Below are positions 42,867 to 54,410 of a stretch of DNA of 64,000 nucleotides, piece by piece (the stretch's first letter is position 1; every line of letters begins with the position of its first letter). The DNA lies in contig NZ_JALLPL010000001.1 of NCBI RefSeq assembly GCF_023276355.1, positions 1,054,001-1,118,000 on the forward strand, written 5' to 3'. This DNA is from Haloplanus sp. XH21. Lineage in GTDB: Archaea > Halobacteriota > Halobacteria > Halobacteriales > Haloferacaceae. Under the pieces are notes generated by a model that saw only the letters and a program-made list of their open reading frames with translations, searched no databases and was not told the DNA's origin. The position numbers were made by a program, and so were the translations under genes.

Positions 42867-44258
42867 ATGTCTGACACATATGATCTGGTGATCGTCGGCG
42901 GCGGTATCAGCGGTGCCTCACTCCTGTACACCACCGCGAAGTTCACCGACATCGGCTCGATCGCACTGATCGAGAAGGAAGCGGAGATCGCGGCGATCAA
43001 CTCCCACCACACGAACAATTCGCAGACGCTGCATTTCGGCGACATCGAGACGAACTACACGCTCGAGAAGGCCCGCGAGGTCAAGGAGGGGGCAGAACTG
43101 CTCGCCGGCTATCTGGAGAACCACGACCCCGACCGCGAGATGCACGCAAAGCGGAGCAAGATGGTGCTCGCGGTCGGCGACGAGGAGGTGCCGGAACTCG
43201 AACGCCGGTACGACGAGGAGGGCTTCGGTGACCTCTTCCCCAAACTGCGACCGATCGGGCGCGAAGAGATCGCGGAGATCGAACCCGCGGTGGTCGAGGG
43301 CCGGGACCCCGACGTGGAGCTGCTCGCCCTCCAGACGCCCGACGGCTACGTCGTCGACTACGGCGCCACGACGAAGTCGTTCGTCGAGCGCGCGGCCGAC
43401 GAGGCCCACGTCGACGTGTACGCCGACACGGAAGTCACCGATGTCACGCCGACGCTCGACGGGCACACCATCGAGACGACCGAGGGCCGGTTCGACGCTG
43501 ACGCGACCGTCGTCGCCGCCGGCTCGCACAGCCTCCAGATCGCGAAGGACCTCGGCTACGGCCAGGACAAGGTGTTGCTCCCCGTCGCCGGGAGTTTCTT
43601 CCTCGCCGACGACCTCCTGAACGGGAAGGTGTACACGCTGCAGATGAAGAAACTCCCCTTCGCTGCCGTCCACGGCGACGCGGATGTCCACGATCCGAGC
43701 GTCACGCGGTTCGGGCCGACCGCGAAACTGGTCCCGACGCTCGAACGCGGTCGCCTCTCGACGATGACCGACTTCTTCGACGTGTTCGGGCTGAACGCGG
43801 CGGCGATGCTCAGCTACGCGAACGTCCTCTCGGACCGGATTCTCCTCCCCTACGTCCTCCGCAATCTCGTCTACGACCTCCCCGAGGTCGGTCGCCGGCA
43901 GTTCCTCCCGCACGTCCAGAAAGTCGTCCCGAGCGTCGACCTCGCTGACATCGAACGCGCGGCGGGGTACGGCGGCGTGCGGCCACAGATCGTCGACACG
44001 TCGGCGAAGTCCCTCGATATGGGCGAGGCGAAGATCGTCGGCGACGACATCATCTTCAACATCACCCCGTCGCCGGGTGCGTCGACCTGTCTCAAAAACG
44101 CCCGGCGGGACACGAAGGCAGTCCTCGACTTCCTCGACGGGGAGTACACGTTCGACGAATCGGCGTTCCGGGCGGCGACGATCGATAACTTCCCGCGCGG
44201 GGCCACCGGTGGCGTGACCGAGCCGGGCGCGGCCGAGGGCGCGGCGGCGGACGACTGA
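42867..44258 (+). CDS. FAD-dependent oxidoreductase, malate:quinone oxidoreductase-like
   Basis: A 463-residue flavoprotein. FAD-binding is shown by 'YDLVIVGGGISGASLLYTTA' at the N-terminus and 'DADATVVAAGSHSLQIAKDL'. 'SHHTNNSQTLHFGDIETNYT' resembles the conserved Asn-Asn patch of Mqo. The size is somewhat below the 490-550 of bacterial Mqo. It would oxidise malate and pass electrons to quinone at the membrane. L-2-hydroxyglutarate oxidases are a close alternative. A TATA-like 'AAAAATATGAG' lies about 50 bases upstream. Confidence 0.72.
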   Translation: MSDTYDLVIVGGGISGASLLYTTAKFTDIGSIALIEKEAEIAAINSHHTNNSQTLHFGDIETNYTLEKAREVKEGAELLAGYLENHDPDREMHAKRSKMVLAVGDEEVPELERRYDEEGFGDLFPKLRPIGREEIAEIEPAVVEGRDPDVELLALQTPDGYVVDYGATTKSFVERAADEAHVDVYADTEVTDVTPTLDGHTIETTEGRFDADATVVAAGSHSLQIAKDLGYGQDKVLLPVAGSFFLADDLLNGKVYTLQMKKLPFAAVHGDADVHDPSVTRFGPTAKLVPTLERGRLSTMTDFFDVFGLNAAAMLSYANVLSDRILLPYVLRNLVYDLPEVGRRQFLPHVQKVVPSVDLADIERAAGYGGVRPQIVDTSAKSLDMGEAKIVGDDIIFNITPSPGASTCLKNARRDTKAVLDFLDGEYTFDESAFRAATIDNFPRGATGGVTEPGAAEGAAADD

Positions 44259-44406
44259 GCGACGGCCACGACCGTTCGTCGTTGAGTCGTGCCGACCTTG
44301 CCCGCTTGCGCCCCGAATCAGTGTGCCGTTCTCGGTCTCTCGATGAGTGTCATGGCGGCCGACACCGGGCCGTCGGTTTCCGAACGCTATCGGCGCAGAA
44401 GCGCCC

Positions 44407-44817
44407 TTATGTCTGACTCTGATAGAACAGCACGATGATCGCTACCCCGACGAACGCGTGGGGGATGACGATGAACGGGCTCCCCCCGGACGGCGGAAAG
44501 CCGAACGCCAAGTGGATGACCGGATTGGCGGTCAGCGCGTAGAGCAATAGCGCCAGGCTGAGAAGAATGAGACTACGTGTGTATCTGTTCGGCAGGTCGC
44601 GATAGAGGGAGACGTAGGTCCACAGCAGCGCCATCAGCAGCACGAGATTGAACGTCGTGACGAACACTTGGACTCGGACGAGGAACACGAACAGTTCCGG
44701 AATCCACTTCGGGGGGGCCGGGAAGACCCCGACCGCGAGCATGGCAAGCAGTCCACACAGTAGTCCGATGGCGGTGACGAGTGCCGTCCTGCGGCGTGGG
44801 TTTCGATCAGTCCCCAT
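44407..44817 (-). CDS. Four-helix membrane protein of unknown function
   Basis: A 136-residue protein with four hydrophobic segments: 'ALVTAIGLLCGLLAMLAVGV', 'QVFVTTFNLVLLMALLWTYV', 'SLILLSLALLLYALTANPVI' and 'FIVIPHAFVGVAIIVLFYQS'. Its ATG overlaps the end of the HTH gene upstream by 11 bases, so the two are co-transcribed. HTH plus small membrane protein pairs of this kind are common in haloarchaea. Confidence 0.7.
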   Translation of the reverse strand: MGTDRNPRRRTALVTAIGLLCGLLAMLAVGVFPAPPKWIPELFVFLVRVQVFVTTFNLVLLMALLWTYVSLYRDLPNRYTRSLILLSLALLLYALTANPVIHLAFGFPPSGGSPFIVIPHAFVGVAIIVLFYQSQT

Positions 44818-45100
44818 GGCTGTTTATGTCCGCTTGTTCGGCGATTTCGTCGAGGATATCCAGGTTTCGTTCCATGCGATCGGTGAGAAAATACATCTTC
44901 CCGTAGGTGTCGCCTTCCGTCGTCACGATGTCGTTTTCCCCGAGCACCTCGAGGTGGTGTTGGACGGTTTTGTAGTTCAAATCGAGATCCTCCGACAGTT
45001 GGTTCGTGTTCCTCGGACGCTTGTGGAGCGCTCGGACGATCCGGAGGCGGTTTTCACCTCCCCGCGAACCACCGATGAGCCACCACAATAACTGCCGCAT
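44807..45100 (-). CDS. ArsR-like winged-helix regulator
   Basis: About 97 residues from ATG 45100 ('MRQLLWWLIGGSRGGENRLR'). The winged helix is 'RPRNTNQLSEDLDLNYKTVQ' and 'HHLEVLGENDIVTTEGDTYG', followed by 'KMYFLTDRMERNLDILDEIA'. A longer frame exists to 45292, but its extra residues are not protein-like. 'GGSRGGENRLRIVRALHKRP' is the usual start of a haloarchaeal HTH group coupled to small membrane genes, as here. Confidence 0.82.
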   Translation of the reverse strand: MRQLLWWLIGGSRGGENRLRIVRALHKRPRNTNQLSEDLDLNYKTVQHHLEVLGENDIVTTEGDTYGKMYFLTDRMERNLDILDEIAEQADINSHGD

Positions 45101-45230
45101 TACCGCAATTGCGGGGGAATACGCGGAAATAGCTTCTGATGTCGACGGAATCACGTCGTAGCGTACCGACTCACGTCGAGCGATGTCCCGTGCTCCGTTT
45201 CGATGGCGCGACTGGGTGACGTTCATCCAC

Positions 45231-46385
45231 TCATCCTCGGAGCGCCTCGACTGGCCGGTCGTTCGCCGCCTTCCAGGCGGGGTAGATCCCACTCAGCACG
45301 CTCGTGACGACTGCAAAGAGGAAGCCGAACAGAAGATACCGGACGCTGCCCCAGCCGAACACGAGGGTCGCATCACCTGTGAGCACGCTGAATAAGACGA
45401 CCCCGACGGCGAGCGATCCCGCTGCGCCGATGACCCCCCCAACCACACCCAGGAAGGCTGCCTCGGTGAGAATCATCCGGAGGACTTCACCGCGGCGGAT
45501 GCCGACGGCTCGAAGGACGCCGATTTCGCCACGGCGCTCAACCGTGCTCATCAACATGACGTTGAGGATCGCCACGCTCGCGACGACCAGCGAAATCGAG
45601 CCGATGCCGATCAGCGCGAGCTGCAGGGTGTTCATGAAGGAGTTGATGCTCTCTTGGGCGCTCCCGTAGGTAGTGATCTGCAACTCCTCCTCGGAGTCCC
45701 GTCCCTCGGTGTTGAAATGCGCTTCGAGCCGGTCTGCGATCGCCGAGGCTTCGTCGCCGTCTTCGGCGATGATCGTCACGGCGTCGTAGTGCTGTTGGTC
45801 GGCGAGTGCGGAGAGAGGAAGGACGAGTTCGCCGCCACCGCCGGGCCCGAAGCCGCTGTCGGAGGCGATAAAGCCCCGGATCCGGTACAGCTGTCCGTCG
45901 TATCTGACCGGATCACCGATCTCGAGGCCGAGCTCTTGGGCAGTGCTGTTACTGAGCAACGCACCGGTTTGTAGTCGGTCCGGTGCCTCCCCGCTGGAGA
46001 CGTCGTAGAGCGCGCTCGCTTCGGTTACACCCGTCACGCTCACGTACGCCTCGTCGCTTCGCGAGGAGACCGTCGTGTCGTTGGTCTTCTGTGGGACGAC
46101 CCGTGCGTCCGTCAGAACACTGTCCATCTCATCGATCTGGTCGGCTGTCACGCCGTCTTCGACGCTATCTTGGCCGGCAGAGACGGACACCTGATCGGTG
46201 AGCCCTCCGAGTTGCGATGTCGCCTGCTGCTGGATCGCGACGCCGGCCATGCCGAGCGAGGCGATCGCGATGACACCGATGACGATGCCGAGCGCGGCCA
46301 GACCGGTGCGCATCCGATTCCGGCCGAGGTTTCGCCACGCCATCAACGCGCTGGGGAACCGCCGGAGAATAGCCGCGACGCTCAC
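45231..46385 (-). CDS. ABC transporter permease, MacB/FtsX-like
   Basis: A 384-residue protein. Helix 1 is 'GLAALGIVIGVIAIASLGMA', followed by a large extracytoplasmic MacB-type periplasmic-core domain (residues about 55-255) and three C-terminal helices ('IGSISLVVASVAILNVMLMS', 'GEIGVLRAVGIRRGEVLRMI', 'VRYLLFGFLFAVVTSVLSGI'). The last gene of a three-gene operon, it overlaps the ATPase gene by four bases. MacB-type systems do not usually move substrates through the membrane but use ATP-driven motion to act on outside partners. Confidence 0.9.
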   Translation of the reverse strand: MSVAAILRRFPSALMAWRNLGRNRMRTGLAALGIVIGVIAIASLGMAGVAIQQQATSQLGGLTDQVSVSAGQDSVEDGVTADQIDEMDSVLTDARVVPQKTNDTTVSSRSDEAYVSVTGVTEASALYDVSSGEAPDRLQTGALLSNSTAQELGLEIGDPVRYDGQLYRIRGFIASDSGFGPGGGGELVLPLSALADQQHYDAVTIIAEDGDEASAIADRLEAHFNTEGRDSEEELQITTYGSAQESINSFMNTLQLALIGIGSISLVVASVAILNVMLMSTVERRGEIGVLRAVGIRRGEVLRMILTEAAFLGVVGGVIGAAGSLAVGVVLFSVLTGDATLVFGWGSVRYLLFGFLFAVVTSVLSGIYPAWKAANDRPVEALRG

Positions 46386-47047
46386 GACTGGATCACCCCG
46401 TCGACGAGGCGGACGACGCGATCCGCGTAGTCCTTCATCTGTTCGTCGTGGGTTACCGCGACGATGGCGATGTTCTCCTCCTTTTTGAGACGCGTCATCT
46501 CTTCGAGGATGGTTCGACCGGTCGCCTGATCCAGGTTCCCCGTCGGTTCGTCCGCGAGGAGAATATCCGGTTCGTTGATGAGCGCGCGAGCGATGGCGAC
46601 GCGCTGTTGCTGGCCGCCGGACAGTTGGGCTGGCGTATGGGTGAGCCGGTCACTGAGGCCGACCCACTGCAGCAGGTCGATGGCACGCTCATGGCGGTCG
46701 ACGCTTCGATCCCACATCGACGGGAGTTCGACGTTTTCGACGGCCGTAAGCATCGGGAGCAGATGGAAATCCTGAAAGACGAATCCGAGCGACGACCGAC
46801 GCTCCTCGGTAAGTTCGTCCTCGTCGAAATCCGTCACGTTTCGACCGTTGAGCAGAATCGTCCCCTCAGTCGGCGTATCGAGGAGGCCGATCATATTGAG
46901 CAAGGTACTCTTCCCGGATCCGGAGGGGCCGGTCACGAGCACCATCTCGCCGCGCTCGGCGTGGAAATCGACGGCTTTCAGCGCCTCGACCACCTCCTCT
47001 CCGCTCTGATAGCGCTTGACGACATCGGTGAGTTCGATAATACTCAT
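46382..47047 (-). CDS. ABC transporter ATPase, MacB/LolD type
   Basis: A 221-residue ATPase. Walker A is '[20 protein letters not shown]', the Q-loop '[20 protein letters not shown]', the signature '[20 protein letters not shown]', and Walker B '[14 protein letters not shown]' with switch His in 'VAVTHDEQ'. It pairs with the permease that follows. It overlaps both neighbouring genes by four bases (ATGA type), a tight operon. Confidence 0.95.
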   Translation of the reverse strand: MSIIELTDVVKRYQSGEEVVEALKAVDFHAERGEMVLVTGPSGSGKSTLLNMIGLLDTPTEGTILLNGRNVTDFDEDELTEERRSSLGFVFQDFHLLPMLTAVENVELPSMWDRSVDRHERAIDLLQWVGLSDRLTHTPAQLSGGQQQRVAIARALINEPDILLADEPTGNLDQATGRTILEEMTRLKKEENIAIVAVTHDEQMKDYADRVVRLVDGVIQS

Positions 47048-48576
47048 TGGCTACGCCAGCGACGGATGCCGAAGCCGACGGCACCAGCGATCACGACCAG
47101 CACGGCGATCCCGATTCCCAGAATCGGTGGGCCCCCATCCGAAGGCGGACCCTGCTCCTCGCCCGCCGCTTGCTCGTCGCTCCCCCCGGTAGCGGCTTGT
47201 CCACTGCTCCCCGATATCGACGCGATGTCGATCCGTTGGATCGATGTCACTCGGTCACCATCGACGACGTACGTGACTTCGACCGGTATCGTCGAGGCGT
47301 TCGATCCCGTCTCGGCACTCAGTTCGAAGGTGCCGAACTCGCTGCCCTCGATTTCGCCGACATAATACTCTCCCACCGGAGCGGTCGGATCTACGTCGTC
47401 AGTGTCGACGACCCTGAGCAGGACGGATTCGGCAGTGGTACTGCCGATGTTCGCGGCGTCACCCTGCAGGGTCACTCCTGCCCCGGACCGGGATGTTGCG
47501 ACGCTGACGAGACGGATCTCCCCCGAGACGGCGGATTGGTCCTGTACGGCTGTCGTGTGCGTGGTTCCAGCCGCAGTGTAGGTCGCCGTGTACGTGACTG
47601 TGCCATCGACGGAGCTCGGAACATCGAATCTCACTGATCGACTCGAGTCGGGGTCGACGTCTTCCATGAGGTTCCGAGCGACAACATCCCCGCCCGCGCT
47701 CGCGACGACCTCTACGTCGGAGAACGCCGCGTTTCCGAAGTTCGTCAACTCGACGTTGGTTTCGACCGAGCCGTCGGTCGCGCTTCTCGCTGTGAGACCA
47801 GCGCTGATGTCCGGTTCACTGACTTCGATATCGGCCGATTTCGTGGCCGTTCGCCGCATCCCCTCCGACGTCGTGTACGTGACGTCGCCGCTGAGCGTCT
47901 GCGTTCCGGTGCCATCGAACGTAACGTCGTACTGGAACGTCTGCTCCGACCCTGCGCCGATGGATCCTTTGACTCGCTGTGGATCCTCGACGGTCCCACT
48001 GCCGTTGAGCTCGAGCTGGATTCCGGTGACGGCCTCGCTGTCGCCGTTTGCCAGCGTGACGTTGATCGGGGTTTCCGCGCCTGCAGCGGGATCGGCGTCG
48101 AACACCGGCGAGAAGGCGAGCGAGATGCCGCTCGATTCCTCCACGGTCACGTAGACCGGTCGCTCCACGACGAAGACGCTCCCATCGGGGCCGTGCCCGC
48201 GAAGCACGACCGTGAGCCGCTTCTGTCCCGTCTCTTCGAACGTCGTGGAAAAGGGAACCTCGATCGAGTCCCCGGGACCGAGGTCACCGAGGTTATCTGC
48301 CGAACTCCGTCTCGAGACGCCGGGCCCACGAAGGCTCGCTTCCGTAAGCTTGGCAGCCCCACCACTATTCGCGGAGTTCCGGAACGTCGCCGTGACCGTG
48401 ACCTGTTCGTCAGGTCCCGGATACTGGGGGGACACCGAGACGTTTCCGATCGAGACGTATGCCTCCGACTCATCCGCGGTACTCTGGGCGGCGCCGACGC
48501 TCGTCAGCGGCGCCACCAGGCAACTGCCCACGATGGCCGAAACCAGAAGCGCCGTCAGGAGTCGAGATCGATTCAT
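47044..48576 (-). CDS. Secreted/membrane-anchored CARDB/NEW3-type surface protein
   Basis: A 510-residue protein with a signal peptide ('LLTALLVSAIVGSCLVAPLT'), several Ig-like CARDB/NEW3 beta-domains ('YVSIGNVSVSPQYPGPDEQV', 'ETPINVTLANGDSEAVTGIQ', 'VETNVELTNFGNAAFSDVEV') and a C-terminal helix ('PILGIGIAVLVVIAGAVGFG') followed by Arg/Lys, so it is anchored facing out. As first gene of the operon it probably takes the role of the adaptor that a MacA protein has in bacteria. The ligand is unknown. It is of the COG1361 type. Confidence 0.85.
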   Translation of the reverse strand: MNRSRLLTALLVSAIVGSCLVAPLTSVGAAQSTADESEAYVSIGNVSVSPQYPGPDEQVTVTATFRNSANSGGAAKLTEASLRGPGVSRRSSADNLGDLGPGDSIEVPFSTTFEETGQKRLTVVLRGHGPDGSVFVVERPVYVTVEESSGISLAFSPVFDADPAAGAETPINVTLANGDSEAVTGIQLELNGSGTVEDPQRVKGSIGAGSEQTFQYDVTFDGTGTQTLSGDVTYTTSEGMRRTATKSADIEVSEPDISAGLTARSATDGSVETNVELTNFGNAAFSDVEVVASAGGDVVARNLMEDVDPDSSRSVRFDVPSSVDGTVTYTATYTAAGTTHTTAVQDQSAVSGEIRLVSVATSRSGAGVTLQGDAANIGSTTAESVLLRVVDTDDVDPTAPVGEYYVGEIEGSEFGTFELSAETGSNASTIPVEVTYVVDGDRVTSIQRIDIASISGSSGQAATGGSDEQAAGEEQGPPSDGGPPILGIGIAVLVVIAGAVGFGIRRWRSQ

Positions 48577-48951
48577 TCCGCCCCCATATCGAGCGCCTGC
48601 TCACGTGTCTCTCTTCGGGCGTCGGCGAGCCGAGCCCCGGAGTTCGGCGCCGCCCCATCCCTCTGGATGACATCGCTCATGGCTCACGGTTGGCGCTTCG
48701 GTAATAAAACCCGTTTTCGTCATTTATCCATCCTTCTGCCATACGGGAGGCACAAATTCGACCCAGAACGGGACGAGCCTTCCCACCGACGACCCCCGAA
48801 GCAGATCGGAGCCGCCGCGCCACGCGCCGCTCCGTGTCAGACGGCGCTGTGGGTGAGAATACCCCCCGTTCGGGGGGTGGCACGTCCGGGCGAGGCCGGA
48901 TGCGAGCCGTATTACCGCGCCGGCGAGGGGCCGGCTGCGGAGCCGACTCCC
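48577..48951. other. Spacer between katG and the ABC operon
   Basis: No convincing gene in either strand. The part near 48700 is AT-rich ('GGTAATAAAACCCGTTTTCG') and is the best candidate for the operon promoter on the minus strand. The part near katG contains a perfect palindrome (48861-48878) and GC-rich inverted repeats (GCCGGC near 48920 and 48934). Confidence 0.5.
48861..48878 (-). terminator. GC-rich palindrome downstream of katG
   Basis: ACCCCCCG-TT-CGGGGGGT, an 8-bp perfect stem with a two-base loop, 73 bases beyond the katG stop. It could end or stabilise the katG transcript. No T-run follows on the minus strand, so a bacterial-type terminator is not claimed. Confidence 0.3.
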
Positions 48952-51534
<2,583 letters not shown>

Positions 51535-51620
51535 TCAGACGGATTATTGTACTGCCTTCCAGTGGGTCGCCCAGACGGGTCGTCGACCCACCGGTACTGA
51601 CGTACGATAAACCGTATCAA
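51535..51620 (-). repeat. Stop-codon palindromic repeat, copy F
   Basis: 'CAGACGGATTATTGTACTG', stem 'CCAGTGGGTCG' / 'CGACCCACCGG', then 'TGACGTACGATAAACCGTATCAA'. On the minus strand the right end reads TTGATACGG, and its TGA (51617-51619) is the stop codon of the FttA gene. One arm carries changes (CCAGTGGG versus CCCACCGG), so the outer stem is slightly weakened. Confidence 0.85.
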
Positions 51621-53533
51621 TCGAAACGGAACGTCTCCAGATTTTTCGGCGCGTGCGTGCGAATATCGAACTCCTGATAGAGCCCGGACGAGAGCTGATC
51701 CGTCGACGACTCGTCCCCGTGTACACAAAGAATCTCCTCCGGCCGCGGATTCATCGTTTGCACGTAGTCTTCGAGGCCGCCCCGGTCCGCGTGGCCGGAA
51801 AATCCGCTGACCGATTCCACGTCGAAGCGCAGTGTCAGTTGCTCACTCCGGCTTCCGCGGTCACTGAACGGGATCTCTCGTCGACCGCTTTGAATCCGCC
51901 GTCCGAGCGTCCCCTGCGCTTGGTAGCCCACGAAGACCAACGTGTTCTCCGGGTCACCGCCCAGGAGTTCGAGCCACGACATGATCGGGCCGCCAGTCAC
52001 CATCCCCGAAGTCGAGAGGATGATGCAGGGGTCGCCGCCGGCGATGTTCTCACGCATCTCCTGTCCGCCGTCGACCTGTTGGAACTGCTCGGCGAGGAAC
52101 GGGTTCTTGTCCTCGTGGAGGATTCGCTGTCGCAGACCGTCTCGAAGGAACTCGGGATAGGCGGTGTGAATCGCCGTCGCCTCGCGGATCATCCCGTCGA
52201 GATAGATTGGCATCGTCGGGAGTTTCCCCTTCCGCATCGCTTCCTCGAGGACGAGCATGAGTTCCTGTGAGCGACCGACGGCGAAGGCGGGGATGACGAC
52301 TTTCCCATCCTGTTCGTAGGTGTCGTCGATCAGCTCGATGAGCTTGCGCTCGCTGTCTTCCTGGTCGGTCTGGTCGTCGTTGCGCCGTCCATAGGTCGAC
52401 TCCATGATGAGCGTCTCGACGCGCGGGAAGTCGTTGGATGCGCCGTTGAACAGGCGGGTGTCCGTGTGATGGATGTCGCCCGAGAAGACGACGTTGTGGA
52501 AGCCGTCGCCGACGTGGAAATGTGCGACGGCGCTCCCGAGGATGTGGCCCGCGTTGTGGAGCGTGAGTTTGATGTCCGGTGCGATGTCGGTGACGTCACC
52601 GTAGTCGACCGTGATCGTGTGTTTGAGTTCCTCGCGCACCATCGCGCTCTCGTAGGGCGGCGTCCGGCCTTCCTTCGCGGCGACGTCGAGATAGTCGAGC
52701 TGGAGCAGGCCCATCAGATCGCGGGTCGCCTGCGTGGTGTAGATGGGACCGTCGTAGCCGTACTTGAACAGGAGCGGAAGCAACGCGCTGTGGTCGAGAT
52801 GGGCGTGGGTCAGGACGACCGCGTCGAGGTCCGGAATGGGGTTTGCCTCGGGCGCCTGCAGGTAGGGCACCTCGCCCTCGGCGCCGGGTTTGTCGCCGCA
52901 GTCGACGAGGATTCGCGTTTCCGGCGTGCTGAGGATGAAACTCGCGCGGCCCACCTCTCGACAGCACCCGAGCGTCGTCACGCGGACCCACTCCGTCTCG
53001 TGCGTGGGTTCGCGGTGAATGTGCTCGCCGACGCGTTCGAGGAACGCCTGTCGCTCGTCGCGTTCCTGAATCAGGAAGTTCCGGACGTTGTCGACCGTCG
53101 ACGACTCCATCGGCGGCGTCCGCAGCACTTCGGGCGTCCAGCCGACCGCCTGTGTGATTTCGCGGAGCGTGCTCGCGCGCCGCCCGATGACGAGTCCGGG
53201 CTTCTCCGCTTCGATCAACACTTCGCCCGTCGTGGGATAGAACTGTAGGTTCGTAATGCCAGCCTCGTCGGGGATGACATCCATGATCCGCGGCTTGGCA
53301 TCGGCCGGACTCGCCTGTGTGCCCGCCGCTGGCCGAACGGTGATGCGTTTTCGGATCGAACTGGCTAGCTTCCGTATCAGGCCGTCTCGCTCGGCGAACT
53401 CCCGGGGCGTTTCGGTGTAGATGACGAGTTCCGGGCCCTCGTAGGTAACCCGTGAAACGTTCAGTTCGTCCGGAATCTCGGCCTCCAACTTTGCTCGTAC
53501 GGCGTCGAGTGGGCTCTGGTCGTCAGTACTCAT
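51617..53533 (-). CDS. fttA: FttA/aCPSF1, beta-CASP ribonuclease for transcription termination
   Basis: A 638-residue protein. N-terminal KH-like domains ('VTYEGPELVIYTETPREFAE', 'LIEAEKPGLVIGRRASTLRE') precede a metallo-beta-lactamase core with 'DAVVLTHAHLDHSALLPLLF' (HxHxDH), 'NAGHILGSAVAHFH' and 'VVFSGDIHHTDTRLF', and a beta-CASP part with 'TLIMESTYGRRNDD', 'STSGMVTGGPIMSW' and 'SVSGFSGHADRGGL'. The family cleaves nascent RNA and releases RNA polymerase. I chose ATG 53533 ('MSTDDQSPLDAVRAKLEAEI'). Its own stop codon lies in repeat copy F. Confidence 0.95.
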   Translation of the reverse strand: MSTDDQSPLDAVRAKLEAEIPDELNVSRVTYEGPELVIYTETPREFAERDGLIRKLASSIRKRITVRPAAGTQASPADAKPRIMDVIPDEAGITNLQFYPTTGEVLIEAEKPGLVIGRRASTLREITQAVGWTPEVLRTPPMESSTVDNVRNFLIQERDERQAFLERVGEHIHREPTHETEWVRVTTLGCCREVGRASFILSTPETRILVDCGDKPGAEGEVPYLQAPEANPIPDLDAVVLTHAHLDHSALLPLLFKYGYDGPIYTTQATRDLMGLLQLDYLDVAAKEGRTPPYESAMVREELKHTITVDYGDVTDIAPDIKLTLHNAGHILGSAVAHFHVGDGFHNVVFSGDIHHTDTRLFNGASNDFPRVETLIMESTYGRRNDDQTDQEDSERKLIELIDDTYEQDGKVVIPAFAVGRSQELMLVLEEAMRKGKLPTMPIYLDGMIREATAIHTAYPEFLRDGLRQRILHEDKNPFLAEQFQQVDGGQEMRENIAGGDPCIILSTSGMVTGGPIMSWLELLGGDPENTLVFVGYQAQGTLGRRIQSGRREIPFSDRGSRSEQLTLRFDVESVSGFSGHADRGGLEDYVQTMNPRPEEILCVHGDESSTDQLSSGLYQEFDIRTHAPKNLETFRFD

Positions 53534-54025
53534 AATGGGCTGTCGTCGGCAACTGCATATTGGATCTACGAACAAGCGGGAGAGGTCTCGGTCTCGGCAG
53601 AGAGGCTCTCCAGCAGATGAACGGACGAAATCGTTCGCCTGAAACTACCCGAGAGGCGGTATAAACCTTTCCGACGGGTGAGGTCCCAGATTCACGGCGA
53701 TACGAAACGCAAATGACTAAGCATCCGTGCGAAGGTAGACCCGTCACAAGGCTCGCTAGCCACGAGACTCTGCCGAGATTCGACGCCTGCCCGATGAGGC
53801 CGTCTCGGCTGAGGGCGTGCATCGTCACGGCGTCCAGCGACCCTGCTGCTGGCCCCGTGAGTCCCACGCTGGCCATCGTGGGACCGAGCACTGCGCCGGT
53901 CCATCTGGATTTGCTCTCCGGATCGGACCTGCTTTTGCTCTTTCGCGCAGTCATCCAGCACCTTCGCAGAAGTCCCCAGAATCTCGAATCCGTCGTGCGC
54001 GTCTCGCTCGAAAAACCCGCTGCGA
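53534..54025. other. Gene-free region between fttA and tRNA-Glu
   Basis: About 490 bases. A 182-codon minus-strand frame runs through it and on into the tRNA, which argues against it being a gene. Another minus frame (53692-53961) has Arg-rich, low-complexity content typical of GC-rich shadow reading. The part next to fttA should contain its promoter. No repeat of the dispersed family is present here. Confidence 0.5.
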
Positions 54026-54100
54026 TGCTCCGACAGGGATTCGAACCCTGGTCATTGCCGTGAGAGGGCAATATGATTGGCCGGACTACACTATCGGAGC
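54026..54100 (-). tRNA. tRNA-Glu (anticodon CTC)
   Basis: On the minus strand: acceptor GCTCCGA/TCGGAGC with discriminator A (54026), anticodon arm TTGCC-CTCTCAC-GGCAA with CTC in the loop, and T-arm CAGGG-TTCGAAT-CCCTG. Length 75, CCA not encoded. An AT-rich segment 5' of it (54120-54130) could be its promoter. Its 5' side borders the second accessory patch. Confidence 0.95.
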
Positions 54101-54410
54101 TATCTGGCCCTGCGGGCCATCTCTTTATGTGGTAGCCGTCTTCTCGGCGTTCGCATCAGATTTGACGGACTGTTCGTATTTAAGCCCTGCTTTTTTGCAC
54201 CGACGGCAACTGTAACTCGTCGGACGATTTCGGCTTGCCACCGGGCAGACTCGCCGGAAGGTGGGTGTATTTCATCGGCTCAGTTCCTCTACCTCTATTG
54301 CACACCCAAACATTGGCCGGAACACACTCTATTATTTCTGAATCTATACTGTAATTGCTATTAGAATTTGATTGGCCGGACAATCCTAATTCTTTCAGGT
54401 CGATTACTAC
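54101..54410. other. AT-rich spacer upstream of tRNA-Glu
   Basis: About 310 bases of low GC, no convincing frame. The 'TTGGCCGG' motif occurs twice (about 54311 and 54371), but no clear inverted or direct repeat unit is formed. It probably contains the tRNA promoter and marks the start of transferred DNA. Confidence 0.45.

Noticed and set aside
48861..48878. Rho-independent terminator of bacterial type.
   Set aside because: The stem is strong, but no T-run follows on either strand, and archaea do not use such terminators in the bacterial way.
53523..54071. 182-codon minus-strand frame between fttA and tRNA-Glu.
   Set aside because: It starts inside the tRNA gene, has no recognisable motif and overlaps the fttA start region.
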